A stretch of DNA of 32,207 nt, from IMG/VR virus record IMGVR_UViG_3300028415_000001, positions 1-32,207 of that record; one strand, written 5' to 3'. The translations under genes were made by a program, and so were the position numbers. Under the pieces are notes generated by a model. The model was given only the letters and a program-made list of their open reading frames with translations, was not told the origin of the DNA and ran no database searches. The stretch's first letter is position 1. Each line of letters starts with the position of its first letter. This stretch comes from a virus. Shown piece after piece: positions 15,490 through 23,493 of the stretch.

Positions 15490-17072
15490 TGCGCCGTCAA
15501 CCCCGCTTGCTGGAGTCCTTCAATTACATTTTCGGTCTGGTCTGAATCGCCTGTCAAGCTGGCCCCGTTGGGCAGATCGAGCCGGAGCACTTTGTCGGCC
15601 TGTTTGCTTTTTTCGTAGCTCTCCCGGCTGCCGCCCACCGGCGATTTGAATTTATCTATGGTGTTTTTCACCGGGCCCCGGTTCACTTGTTGATAGACGC
15701 CGTCCACCATTTTAAACGCCGCCTCGTCGTTGCCGGTGTAGCTTTTGACGCCTGTATTTTTTTTGGTGGCCGCGTCCACTTGGTCCTGAATGTCCTGAGC
15801 AACGTCGACCTTTTCTGTGGATATTTTGCCGATTTCCGCCCGAAAATCGGCAACCTTCTTCTTGGCCGCGTCAAACTTGCGGTTTGTTTCCTCCACCTTA
15901 TCAAATTTTTTCCAAAACTCATCGCCAAGATGGTCGGCGAAACCCTCTGCCGTTTTTTCCAAGTCCTTGAGCGGGTTAGAATCAATAATCCCAATTTTTT
16001 CCAGGCCGGTAAGCAACAAATCTAAAGGGAAAAGGACCTTACGCAACCCCTTAATGATAAGTTCCGCGCCCTTTACAATGCCCCACACCGCCCCGTGGGC
16101 GGCTAGTTTGACGCCCTGCCAGCCGTTATAGAAAAAGCGGACGACCTCGATTGCCGCCCCTATACCGTCAATAACTGCCAGGCCGCCTTTTTTGGCTAAA
16201 TCGCGCATGGCCTGCTCATTGCCCTGTATCTTGCCAGTAAGATCAATTATTTTCTGTTCAACCAGTTTGGCTGACTCGATAAAAAACTTGTTTTTGGTGA
16301 TGGCATAGCCGGTCTGCTCATATAAATCGCCCCAGGCATTTGCCGCCGAATCAACCGAGCCTTTAAATGTGCCCCGGATCGCCGCCGCCGTGCCGCCAAA
16401 TTCTGATTCAAGCTCATTAAGGATAACCTTTTGCGCTCCCATAATATCGCCGGATTGCTGCAACCGCTTGATAGTGGCCTTTTGCGTTTCGTTGAAAGTA
16501 ACACCAACCCGGTTCAACGCTGAAACTCCCCTAACTGGATCATTTAACGCCTTGCCAAGCCTGGTGACCGAGCCCTGCAAATCGCCGCCCACAACCGTTT
16601 GCATATCAAGTGCCGCCTGAGTTGCGTCGCGAAACTGGTCGCCTTTGATCTGCTTAAAGGTGGCAAGCACAGATTGCGCTTGGATTACGGTTTCATCGCC
16701 CGCCGTGGTCACCTCCTGCAATCCGGCGGCCATAGTCTTGAGTTCGCCGGTGGTAAAGCCAGCCGCGCCGCCGGTGGCGCGGATAACCCCCGCAAGTTTT
16801 ACTTCGGCATCTTCCTGGACATTGGCCAGCCCGATGGTATCCTCCAGCCCCTTTTTCATCAATAACAGCCCGCCAGCTGCCACCGCGGTGGCTGCCGTGC
16901 CCACCGCTAAAACGCCGGTTTTCAGCTGGTTAAATCCTCCGGCGGAGTTTTTCACCGATTTACGGATTTTCTTGTCCATGTCCTCAACTTTTCCCACCGC
17001 CAGCCGCGCATTTTTGCGGAATCGGGACAGGTTCAAGGCCAGGGCATATTCTATCTTTTCGTTTTCAACCAT
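15486..17072 (-). CDS. Tape measure protein
   Basis: A 528-aa protein. Residues 1-75 form an N-terminal helix and a short hydrophobic Ala/Gly segment ('AVGTAATAVAAGGLLLMKKG'). Residues about 75-260 match the conserved part of phage tail tape measure proteins ('GAAGFTTGELKTMAAGLQEVT', 'QAALDMQTVVGGDLQGSVTRLGKALNDPVRGVSALNRVGV' in pieces, then 'GTAAAIRGTFKGSVDSAANAW'). Two hydrophobic helices follow, and the last third is charged helix. By the rule of about 0.15 nm per residue the tail would be roughly 80 nm, so it is a short siphovirus tail. It overlaps the next gene by four bases. Confidence 0.9.
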   Translation of the reverse strand: MVENEKIEYALALNLSRFRKNARLAVGKVEDMDKKIRKSVKNSAGGFNQLKTGVLAVGTAATAVAAGGLLLMKKGLEDTIGLANVQEDAEVKLAGVIRATGGAAGFTTGELKTMAAGLQEVTTAGDETVIQAQSVLATFKQIKGDQFRDATQAALDMQTVVGGDLQGSVTRLGKALNDPVRGVSALNRVGVTFNETQKATIKRLQQSGDIMGAQKVILNELESEFGGTAAAIRGTFKGSVDSAANAWGDLYEQTGYAITKNKFFIESAKLVEQKIIDLTGKIQGNEQAMRDLAKKGGLAVIDGIGAAIEVVRFFYNGWQGVKLAAHGAVWGIVKGAELIIKGLRKVLFPLDLLLTGLEKIGIIDSNPLKDLEKTAEGFADHLGDEFWKKFDKVEETNRKFDAAKKKVADFRAEIGKISTEKVDVAQDIQDQVDAATKKNTGVKSYTGNDEAAFKMVDGVYQQVNRGPVKNTIDKFKSPVGGSRESYEKSKQADKVLRLDLPNGASLTGDSDQTENVIEGLQQAGLTAQ

Positions 17073-17093
17073 GGGGCAGATTCCTCAATGCTA

Positions 17094-17468
17094 TTAGGAA
17101 GTCGCTGTAACTGTATTTCCAGGCTCTTTGCCCGTGGCCGTGGGCGATGACTGAAAAAACGCAATCAATGAAACCTGGCTGAGAAGCGTTTCCAGACTTT
17201 CCGCCAGTTCGTGGTTGTTCGCCCGGCGACATAGACCTAAAAAAGAGCTGTTAACCTCTACCAGTTTGTCGAGCATAGGTTCCATGTCAGAAGGGGCCAT
17301 TTTCATAAGGTCGGCCCGCTTGATGGTAGTCGCCTTCTCCAGCATATTGACAATACCATCGGTCGCGCTTTTTTCAGTGGCATCGAAAAGCTCCTTGATT
17401 TCTTCCAGGGTCAATTCTCTCACGGTTACCTGGGTGCGCCCCAGGTCGACTACTTCAGATTTTGCCAT
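17094..17468 (-). CDS. Tail assembly chaperone
   Basis: A 124-aa mostly helical protein between tail tube and tape measure, the position of gpG-type chaperones. It begins 'MAKSEVVDLGRTQVTVRELTLEEIKELF', typical of such proteins, and ends in a low-complexity tail. At 17149-17157 (minus strand) the codons for Phe-Phe form a run of six T followed by C. A +1 shift there opens a frame of about 31 codons ending at 17051, inside the tape measure start, with a protein-like sequence containing 'SLEIQLQRLPNSIEESAPW'; the -1 frame is also open for about 30 codons. Lambda and many phages make a longer chaperone by frameshift at this point, so a second product is plausible. Confidence 0.75.
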   Translation of the reverse strand: MAKSEVVDLGRTQVTVRELTLEEIKELFDATEKSATDGIVNMLEKATTIKRADLMKMAPSDMEPMLDKLVEVNSSFLGLCRRANNHELAESLETLLSQVSLIAFFQSSPTATGKEPGNTVTATS

Positions 17469-17483
17469 TGCTTTCTATCCTAT

Positions 17484-17505
17484 AAAAAGCCGGGACAGGC
17501 CCGGC
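17484..17505 (-). terminator. Intrinsic terminator after the tail tube gene
   Basis: On the minus strand GCCGGG, a 5-base loop and CCCGGC are followed directly by TTTTT. It lies between the tail tube stop (17529) and the chaperone start (17468). It would lower expression of the chaperone and later genes relative to the abundant tube protein, a common arrangement. Confidence 0.75.
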
Positions 17506-17528
17506 GGTTTGTATTAAGTATGGCCGGA

Positions 17529-18287
17529 TTACAGCGGCACCCCGTCAATTGTTCCGGGGTTGGTGTAGCCGGTTGGGGTTTCCAGGGACATTTCGACGGG
17601 CACCTCTTCATATTCTGCATCTAGTTCAGATATAAGGTTGATACCGTCCGGGGCGGTCAAGACCACCGAGCGCAGCAAAACGGACATTTCGTCGCCGCTG
17701 TATGTCTCTTTGAGGTGTCCTTTTAGGGCAACCCGAATTAATGGCTTGGTGCCTATGCTCACCCTGTAGCCGCTGGGGGCTGCATGGTCATAGCTTATTT
17801 TTATGGCGTCGCTTTCGGAAATGTCACCGCCCGCCGGAATGGCAAGCAAGCCAAGTTTTTCATCTAGTAAATAATCAACGTCTTTGATGTATGTGGTATC
17901 CTGGGCGGAATTTTCCACAACCACGCTTGTAAGGTTTTCATGTGGCAGGTCGAGATAATCGCCGACTGCCAGTGCGGTATGATCCGCCGCTGTAATGGTG
18001 CCGCCGCTGCCGCTCATTTCCGTGGCCTCGCCGGAAACGGCCCACGAAAAGGCGCGGCTGTCTAGCTGGCGCAATGTTGCATTGGCGATAATATCAGAAA
18101 TCTGGGTTGCAACGGCCAGGGTCTGCCCTGCCCGGTCATGTTCCATTGATTTCTGGCTTTTCTTCTCCGTTTCAACCTTGACATTAAGCGGGTACATATT
18201 GCCGCCGCGCCGCCAGCTGCCGGACAGGCTGCCATCTGCTAAAACCGGGGCTATAAAAAAGGTTCCTGTAAATCTGTATGCTTTCAT
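17529..18287 (-). CDS. Major tail (tube) protein
   Basis: A 252-aa protein in the place of gpV, upstream of the chaperone and tape measure. It shows alternating beta strands with 'FTGTFFIAPVLADGSLSG', a central insertion 'TITAADHTALAVGDYLDLPHENLTSVVV' resembling a small beta domain, and a C-terminal 'EYEEVPVEMSLETPTGYT' strand pair typical of phage tube proteins. The start overlaps the preceding gene by four bases. A strong terminator after it fits high expression. Assignment is by position, length and the general pattern. Confidence 0.75.
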   Translation of the reverse strand: MKAYRFTGTFFIAPVLADGSLSGSWRRGGNMYPLNVKVETEKKSQKSMEHDRAGQTLAVATQISDIIANATLRQLDSRAFSWAVSGEATEMSGSGGTITAADHTALAVGDYLDLPHENLTSVVVENSAQDTTYIKDVDYLLDEKLGLLAIPAGGDISESDAIKISYDHAAPSGYRVSIGTKPLIRVALKGHLKETYSGDEMSVLLRSVVLTAPDGINLISELDAEYEEVPVEMSLETPTGYTNPGTIDGVPL

Positions 18288-18709
18288 AGTTGCGCCTCGT
18301 TAATGGTGGTTAGCTGCAAATCAATTTCCAGCCAATAATTTGGGTGTTCAATATTTTCAAAGTTGCCGGTGATCTCCCCCACCAGACTGCAGGGGCTGTA
18401 TGTCTGCCCGGCTAGTTTGCTTAATTTTTTCGCAGTATCGGCCACCATTTCCAGGCCCTGGGCAGGGGTCCCGCCGGAATACAATACAAAGCCGGCCCTG
18501 ACCTGCTGGACCATGCCCTGGCGGGTAAAGCGAAAAGCGCCAGGCTGCAGGTGACAATAGCTGACGTCGTCGTCCTCGCTGCCCTTGCGTTTGGCTGGCA
18601 TTTCGCCTTTATAAAACACCAACTGCCTGGGGATGCCCTGGGGCACGTCGAAAAGCTGGTCAGCCAGTACCGTGTTTATTGCTGTTTCTGCCTGGTCAAG
18701 CTGTATCAT
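18284..18709 (-). CDS. Tail terminator / tail completion protein
   Basis: A 141-aa protein between the head-tail joining gene and the tail tube, the place of gpU-like tail terminators. It begins 'MIQLDQAETAINTVLADQL' and has a central beta part around 'RQGMVQQVRAGFVLYSGG' and 'HPNYWLEIDLQLT'. The alpha-beta pattern (N-terminal helix, central strands, helix 'GLEMVADTAKKLSKLAG', final strand) matches the gpU fold. It should cap the tube at its head end and set tail length together with the tape measure. Confidence 0.65.
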   Translation of the reverse strand: MIQLDQAETAINTVLADQLFDVPQGIPRQLVFYKGEMPAKRKGSEDDDVSYCHLQPGAFRFTRQGMVQQVRAGFVLYSGGTPAQGLEMVADTAKKLSKLAGQTYSPCSLVGEITGNFENIEHPNYWLEIDLQLTTINEAQL

Positions 18710-18714
18710 GTTTT

Positions 18715-18999
18715 TTAAGTGAGTTTTCTTGAAAGGGAAAAGTCGACCACGTCACCAGCATAGGTGACCTGGTCGACGTCCCATTGTAGCCCGTTGATAA
18801 CGACGTCCATCTCCGGCAGGTACTGCCCGGTAAGGTCTACCGCCGGGGCGGTAAAATCCCAGCTGGTGCGTATTTCGCCGTGGTACTCAGACGGCCCACT
18901 GGTAATATTGCCGGGCAGGATACGCACCAGGCCGCCGTCCAGGGTGATTTCCTGGGCCACGTCGGGGCTGAAAATTTCGTCGATATCAGTTGCAAACAT
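18715..18999 (-). CDS. Head-tail joining protein (gpFII-like)
   Basis: A 94-aa protein starting MFATDIDEIFSPDVAQEITLDGG. The pattern of a short helix followed by a small beta barrel ('VRILPGNI', 'EYHGEIRTSWDFT', 'EMDVVINGLQWDVDQVTYAG', 'DVVDFSLSRK') is that of gpFII-type joining proteins, and length and position after the capsid gene agree. It attaches the completed tail to the connector. Confidence 0.7.
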   Translation of the reverse strand: MFATDIDEIFSPDVAQEITLDGGLVRILPGNITSGPSEYHGEIRTSWDFTAPAVDLTGQYLPEMDVVINGLQWDVDQVTYAGDVVDFSLSRKLT

Positions 19000-19005
19000 G
19001 GCCGC

Positions 19006-19167
19006 CTATTTCTTTTGCGGGTCAGCCGGTACGGCTTTTTTCATGTTGATATAGCGCTTGGCCTCGCTGGGCGTGACAGTCAGCACAGTGTCTTTTTCAA
19101 CGGCCTTTTGATTATAGATCATGGGCCGGGTGAGCTTGATTTTTACGTTTTCCGGTTCGCGTTTCAT
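19006..19167 (-). CDS. Small conserved head-region protein
   Basis: A 53-aa frame beginning MKREPENVKIKLTRPMIYNQK and ending VPADPQKK, between the capsid and gpFII-like genes. It has the 'VKI.L.RP....G..V..D....VT..EA.RY....A' pattern of a widespread small phage family found next to capsid or connector genes, with one beta hairpin and a short helix. Its stop is seven bases before the start of the following gene. I know of no role for it beyond association with head genes. Confidence 0.65.
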   Translation of the reverse strand: MKREPENVKIKLTRPMIYNQKAVEKDTVLTVTPSEAKRYINMKKAVPADPQKK

Positions 19168-19198
19168 GTTGTTATACCTTGTCATATATTAATGGTTG

Positions 19199-19239
19199 CC
19201 AGGCAGCTGGCCCCGGCTTTTACTGGTCCGGCTGCCTGG
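19199..19239 (-). terminator. Stem-loop after the capsid gene
   Basis: A perfect 9-bp stem, CCAGGCAGC (19199-19207) with GCTGCCTGG (19231-19239), and a 23-base GC-rich loop that could pair further. It lies just after the protease-capsid stop. There is no T-tract on the minus strand, so it may act as an mRNA stabiliser or a partial, Rho-assisted terminator. Confidence 0.5.
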
Positions 19240-19252
19240 TTGTTACCTGGTA

Positions 19253-21154
19253 TTAGCTGGTCAGGGCGTCAAGCATTACCGAAAAGCTGCCAGCGTTGCG
19301 GGGGGCGACGTCCATATCCTGGTAGGTCTTAACAGTTACCCCGCCGTCATTGGAGCTTATGCCGTCGACAACGATGTCCAGGCTGCCCCACATGGCAATA
19401 ATCAAATCGGCCCAATTGCCGTATATCAGCGCCGAACATACGCCGGTACTTGAGCCCTTATCCAGATCGCCAGGCACCTGGTTGGATACCCCGGCCCTGG
19501 ACCCGGCCAGGCCGGTAAATCCGTCATTGTCCGGGAATTGCTCAACGATAAAACGCCCGGTGCCTGATGCTTTTTCGGTCTGCATCAGCTTGCCAAGCAC
19601 CTTGGAGTTGGTCATATAGCCAAGGCTGCCATAATCGGCATTGTCCTGGGCAACCTCGGTCCATAACTGCACAATATGGTCCCATGTCGGAGCCGCGCCG
19701 TCGGTGCCGCCGATGACCGAGCCCACACCGCTGGTATTGATTATACCGAGCGGATCGTTGCCGCCAGCCCCGGCAATGGCCGCCAGGTCGCCGCCCAAGG
19801 CCTGGGCAAGGGCCAGATCGGCCCGAACGAATGCCTCGACATCAAGTGAGGATTGCAGCAGGAGCTTGCGGGAAATTTTGGTGATTGCCGCCTGGGTTTT
19901 GGGGGTTAGGGCGACCTGGTCAAATGACTGGTCGGACGGGGTGCCGTCGGTGGACTCGCCCACCCAATAGGTGGTTGCCCCGCCTGTCTGCCTGGGTATT
20001 GCAACATCGCCTACCAGCCCGGACAGGACCCGTGCCCCCATACGCTTGGTCAGCATACGGTTTTGTAAAAGATCAATAAAGGATGAGGTTAAAAGTTCCG
20101 TTGCCACCAGGTGGCCGCCAGCCGTGGCGGTACCGACGGTGAGTTCTCTTTTTTGCACATCCAGGGGCACAAACACGCCGTTGGGGGTCGAGCCGATTTT
20201 ATCGGCCACCGCCCGGCTGGCCTCAAACTCAAAACCGGCGGCGTCCTGGGCCTTTTTGTTGGCCGGGTTGGCCAGGGCGTTAATGACCCGCAGGAAAGAA
20301 TAGCTTTCCGCCTCTTTCTCGCTCAGGCCGATTTCCACGTCCTTGGTTTCCGCCGGTTTCATGCCCTTTTTGGCCAGCTCTTCCAGGACATAGTCGCGGA
20401 ATTGGGCGGGGCTTTTGCCATCGCCTATGGCGTTAAGGGCTTCATTATCAAAGCCGTGTTTTTTGCCTATGGCCATGATGTCTTTTTTTTCGGTTTCAAA
20501 CTGCTGCTGCATTTCAACACGTGCAGCCTTAGCCTCCGCCTCTTTTGCTGCCTTGGCCTCTGCTTCTTTTGCCGCTTTCTCTTCTGGTGTCATAGTATTT
20601 GTACCCTGTTGTTGTGGTAATTGGTGGCCGTTGTCGCTTTTGCCAACGCCAACGGTCTTATCTGCCGGGACGGAAACAAAAGAGATTTCAAAGGGTGCCC
20701 AGCTAATGCGGTACTTGTCGCCGGTTTCCTCGTTTGACTCTATAAGTTTCATATCCGTTATTTGATACCCGACGGAAATATTCTGGCGTATCCCGTCGAC
20801 GACGTCGTCAAAATATTCCTGGGCTGTTGCGCTTTTGCCGAAACGCACGACGGCCCGCCCCTTGCGGTCCTTATCAATCCAGGCTTTTTCTATAACGCCT
20901 ATGGTTTTGCTGTGGTTGTGCTGGTCCAGTAGCGGGGCAGTTCCGCCCGCCAGAAATTCAAGGTCGTATTCGCCTTTTTCGTGGCCTAATATCTCGATAC
21001 CAAACCACCGGCGGTATTCATCCTCGGAAGAAAAAGCCGCCTCGACGGTGCGTTCATCTTCGTTGATTGCCGCCCGGTCCAGTTTCATAGTAAAGGCCCG
21101 GCTGTGTTTCTGGTTGGTAATTTCCTTGATCTTGTCGCGTGTCAGTTGATTCAT
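19253..21154 (-). CDS. Fused prohead protease and major capsid protein (HK97 fold)
   Basis: The ATG at 21154 overlaps the portal stop as ATGA and has GGAG upstream, giving 633 aa. Residues about 15-175 are an HK97-type prohead protease (S78-like): 'RTVEAAFSSEDEYRR', catalytic-type His79 in 'LLDQHN', Ser127 in 'NISVGYQ', then 'WAPFEISFVSVPAD'. Residues about 185-290 form an Ala/Glu/Lys-rich helix with a helical region after it, likely the scaffold (delta) domain removed on maturation. The rest is an HK97-fold capsid protein with 'GGHLVATELL', 'IPRQTGGATTYWVGE' and a late 'GIINTSGVGS'. The fusion puts protease, scaffold and shell in one polypeptide, so protease copy number would equal the shell's unless cut or expressed from an internal start. 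Confidence 0.88.
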   Translation of the reverse strand: MNQLTRDKIKEITNQKHSRAFTMKLDRAAINEDERTVEAAFSSEDEYRRWFGIEILGHEKGEYDLEFLAGGTAPLLDQHNHSKTIGVIEKAWIDKDRKGRAVVRFGKSATAQEYFDDVVDGIRQNISVGYQITDMKLIESNEETGDKYRISWAPFEISFVSVPADKTVGVGKSDNGHQLPQQQGTNTMTPEEKAAKEAEAKAAKEAEAKAARVEMQQQFETEKKDIMAIGKKHGFDNEALNAIGDGKSPAQFRDYVLEELAKKGMKPAETKDVEIGLSEKEAESYSFLRVINALANPANKKAQDAAGFEFEASRAVADKIGSTPNGVFVPLDVQKRELTVGTATAGGHLVATELLTSSFIDLLQNRMLTKRMGARVLSGLVGDVAIPRQTGGATTYWVGESTDGTPSDQSFDQVALTPKTQAAITKISRKLLLQSSLDVEAFVRADLALAQALGGDLAAIAGAGGNDPLGIINTSGVGSVIGGTDGAAPTWDHIVQLWTEVAQDNADYGSLGYMTNSKVLGKLMQTEKASGTGRFIVEQFPDNDGFTGLAGSRAGVSNQVPGDLDKGSSTGVCSALIYGNWADLIIAMWGSLDIVVDGISSNDGGVTVKTYQDMDVAPRNAGSFSVMLDALTS

Positions 21155-22653
21155 TGCTTTGCTGTCTCCATTTTTTCTTTGGGCCAAAACGGCAATACAA
21201 AGCCTTCAGCCTCGGCTTTTTCGCGGGCTCGTTTGTTCTGCTCCATAACCTCGTCAAAGTCCATTCCCCGTTCCGCGCATACGTCGTAAATTGACTTAAA
21301 ACCGCACTCGACGTCGTTTTTCGCTGCTTTGCTTTCCTTAAGCGGGTCGACCCATGACCAGCCTCGTGGCCGCCATATGGCCGCGTTGAATTTATCAATT
21401 TTGCCAAAAGGAAGGTTTATAGCATCGGTGAGCAAAGCATAAGAAAGCCAGGATTTATAAATAGGCTGGCATAAATGTTCGATCAGCCACGCTTGTAAAT
21501 CCTGCCAGGTGTTGCGGTCTGTCAATTCGCCTTGGCGAATTGATGAATAGTTGACGCCTTCCAGGTCGTTGGCCAAGCTGTGATAAGAAACGCCCAACCC
21601 CGACGCGATACCGCGTAAAACGGCTTTTTCAAAGTCTGCAAAGGTGGAAACCGGGAATTGCGGGTCCCAGGGGGTAAAGTTGACGCCATCCGGTAGCTGC
21701 TCAAAGGTGCCGGGCTCGGCCTCGGTGATGATGTCGTGGTCGTCCTCTTCGCCATCGACGTCCTCGCCTGTATAGGTGTCACCATCAGGGCTGGTGAAAA
21801 ATCCCATCTTGCTGGCACCTAAACGGGATGCGACAACGTGGGCCTCTTCGTGGGCATCAATCTGCTTGAGCCTGGCTGCCGGGGTGGATGTTTCCGGCAT
21901 TCCTCTTGATTGCCCAACCCGGTCGCCCCGGAACAAATGCAAAAATTCAGCGGCTGGGTAGGGCTTTGAAAAGCCGTCTTTGCCGGTAATCCAGTAATGT
22001 GTTACCCGGTCGCTGCCATCTCGCTGGACGCCCAGGCGGATAGAGCCGCCACTGCGCAACGTTTCGTTTTTGCTGATGTCCAGCTGATCGGCTTCAATTA
22101 TTTGCAGGGCAAAGCCGTATTTGTTGTGTTTCCATGGGGCAACAAATTTTATCAGGATTTCGCCGTCGCGGGCCATGCCGTCGACAACCTGGTTTTGCAC
22201 ATCGCGCCAGGATTTGGTGCCGCACGTGGTGCAGCTGCCAACCTGGCCCCAATCCTTCCAGGCAAGTTCCAGCTTATCGTTGGCCCCTTTATCGTAGCCC
22301 TGGCCGTTGCTGTTCTTGGCCCGCACTTGGAGCCGGATTCCTTGGTGCCCTATAACGTTGGTTCGGATAAGTGAAAAAAAGCGTTTTGCGTAATCGTTAT
22401 TACGGGCTAGGTCCCTGGAGCGGGCCCTGGTTGTAACCAGGTTTCGAAAAATGGCTTCGTCGGCGGTAATGTCGGGCGCGGCCCACTCGCCGGTTAAGCG
22501 GCTGTTCGTCCCTGACGTATAGGCCCGCCGGGCTTTGCGCCTGGTCATTGGCTTATTATCGGCCATCTTGCTGGCAGTGCGGTTCTGGCCGCGGTGCTCC
22601 AGCCTGGTTGCCATATTGCCAAGTGTTGTATGTATCGCGTCACGAAAGGCCAT
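21151..22653 (-). CDS. Portal protein, lambda gpB family
   Basis: A 500-aa protein with the marks of the lambda-type portal: an N-terminal 'RTASKMADNKPMTRRKARR' basic region, 'NDYAKRFFSLIRTNVIGHQGIRLQ', 'DQVDGMARDGEILIKF' (approximately), 'QIIEADQLDI' and 'HLFRGDRVGQSRGMPETSTPAARLKQIDAHEEA' in pieces, which are typical of the family. Length is close to that of lambda gpB. It sits between the gpW-like joiner and the protease-capsid gene and overlaps the latter by four bases. It forms the ring through which DNA is packaged and ejected. Confidence 0.9.
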   Translation of the reverse strand: MAFRDAIHTTLGNMATRLEHRGQNRTASKMADNKPMTRRKARRAYTSGTNSRLTGEWAAPDITADEAIFRNLVTTRARSRDLARNNDYAKRFFSLIRTNVIGHQGIRLQVRAKNSNGQGYDKGANDKLELAWKDWGQVGSCTTCGTKSWRDVQNQVVDGMARDGEILIKFVAPWKHNKYGFALQIIEADQLDISKNETLRSGGSIRLGVQRDGSDRVTHYWITGKDGFSKPYPAAEFLHLFRGDRVGQSRGMPETSTPAARLKQIDAHEEAHVVASRLGASKMGFFTSPDGDTYTGEDVDGEEDDHDIITEAEPGTFEQLPDGVNFTPWDPQFPVSTFADFEKAVLRGIASGLGVSYHSLANDLEGVNYSSIRQGELTDRNTWQDLQAWLIEHLCQPIYKSWLSYALLTDAINLPFGKIDKFNAAIWRPRGWSWVDPLKESKAAKNDVECGFKSIYDVCAERGMDFDEVMEQNKRAREKAEAEGFVLPFWPKEKMETAKQ

Positions 22654-23213
22654 TATCGCATAAACCTCACTTTAATTTTTGTGCCTGGCCGCTTACCCTC
22701 GCGTATCTGCTTTTTCCGGCGTTCGCTCACCACAACGGCCCGCTGCTTGTTGATCTGTTCGCGTAGCTCTGTAAGCTCCTTATCGGTGGTGGAAACGCTG
22801 CCGCCGGATTTTGATGCCAGGTGCCTGGCGGCCAGTGTGTCGTAAGTGTTCTCTAAACTTTCGAGCCGGCGTTCCGCTGGGGTCCTGGCGTCCATGCCGC
22901 CTGTGGCACTGGCAAAGTCGGGTGTTATTTCCACCGTGCCATAGGCCAAACTTTGCCGGTCGCCGTCCTTGGTTGCATACAGGGCGTAATTATAAACGCC
23001 GGGGGGCCAGGAAGCGGTTGTACTGCTGGCAATGCTGACCAAGTGGTCGTCACCGTCGGCGCTAGTGTTGATGGTTATTTGATTGGTTGCCTTGACTAGG
23101 ACGTAAGACGCCGCCCAGCCAGCGCTTGCAGGATATACAGGAAGCACCAGCCGCCAGTTTGCAGCATCACCGGCGGTTATCGCGGGGGGTATATTGAAAA
23201 GTTCGCGTGTCAT
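22653..23213 (-). CDS. Head-tail joiner: beta domain fused to gpW-like domain
   Basis: A 186-aa protein in the gpW slot between terminase and portal. Residues 10-105 form a beta domain ('GDAANWRLVLPVYPASAGW', 'GVYNYALYATKDGDRQSLAYGTVEITPD'), an Ig-like pattern seen in small phage surface proteins. Residues about 110-186 look gpW-like: two helices joined by a short hairpin ('ASKSGGSVSTTDKELTELREQINKQRAVV') and a basic tail 'KIKVRFMR'. gpW alone is about 68 aa, so this is a longer, two-domain form. The Shine-Dalgarno sequence before the ATG at 23213 is weak. Confidence 0.6.
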   Translation of the reverse strand: MTRELFNIPPAITAGDAANWRLVLPVYPASAGWAASYVLVKATNQITINTSADGDDHLVSIASSTTASWPPGVYNYALYATKDGDRQSLAYGTVEITPDFASATGGMDARTPAERRLESLENTYDTLAARHLASKSGGSVSTTDKELTELREQINKQRAVVVSERRKKQIREGKRPGTKIKVRFMR

Positions 23214-23322
23214 AGGGCTTTTTTACCATCACTTTTTGGCGAAAATGAAAAAACAGGTATAAAACGGGTAAAAAACAGCTATAAAAAACATAAAAATAAT
23301 GGTTGACAGGCAGTAATATAAA

Positions 23323-23427
23323 CTACCCAGTCATACCACCGTTTTTATCCGTCAACCCAACAAAACGCTGCAGCGGAATTTTTGGACGTCCGGCTTCGAG
23401 CTTATTTTCGGGTTTATCTGTGTTCAT
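23323..23427 (-). CDS. 34-aa conserved-arm peptide
   Basis: A short frame starting MNTDKPENKLEAGRPK with GAGG nine bases upstream and ending at TAG. It lies within the repeat arm 23337-23476. The second copy of this arm near 30.7 kb carries the same first 13 codons and then a frameshift, which suggests that this copy is the intact one. Function unknown. Confidence 0.45.
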   Translation of the reverse strand: MNTDKPENKLEAGRPKIPLQRFVGLTDKNGGMTG

Positions 23428-23476
23428 GTTTTCAATCCTCATTTTTTTGGTTTAATTGCAAAAATCCCGTGAGCTA
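23337..23476. repeat. Left arm, copy A, of a duplicated locus
   Basis: About 140 bp that recur at 30639-30776 in the same orientation with only about three substitutions and two 1-base length changes. The match stops sharply just after GTGAGCTA in both copies. Between 23214 and 23336 the gap before the gpW-like gene holds AT-rich sequence with two similar short motifs (ACAGGTATAAAAC and ACAGCTATAAAAAAC) and no gene. Confidence 0.9.
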
Positions 23477-23493
23477 AAACGTTATAGCGGCAA

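Noticed and set aside
8063-22845. Numerous plus-strand frames of 60-240 codons in the structural region
   Set aside because: Antisense shadows of well-supported minus-strand structural genes with high GC at third positions.
23217-23336. AT-rich motifs (ACAGGTATAAAAC-like) as a CRISPR or iteron array
   Set aside because: Only two loosely similar units with no regular spacing.
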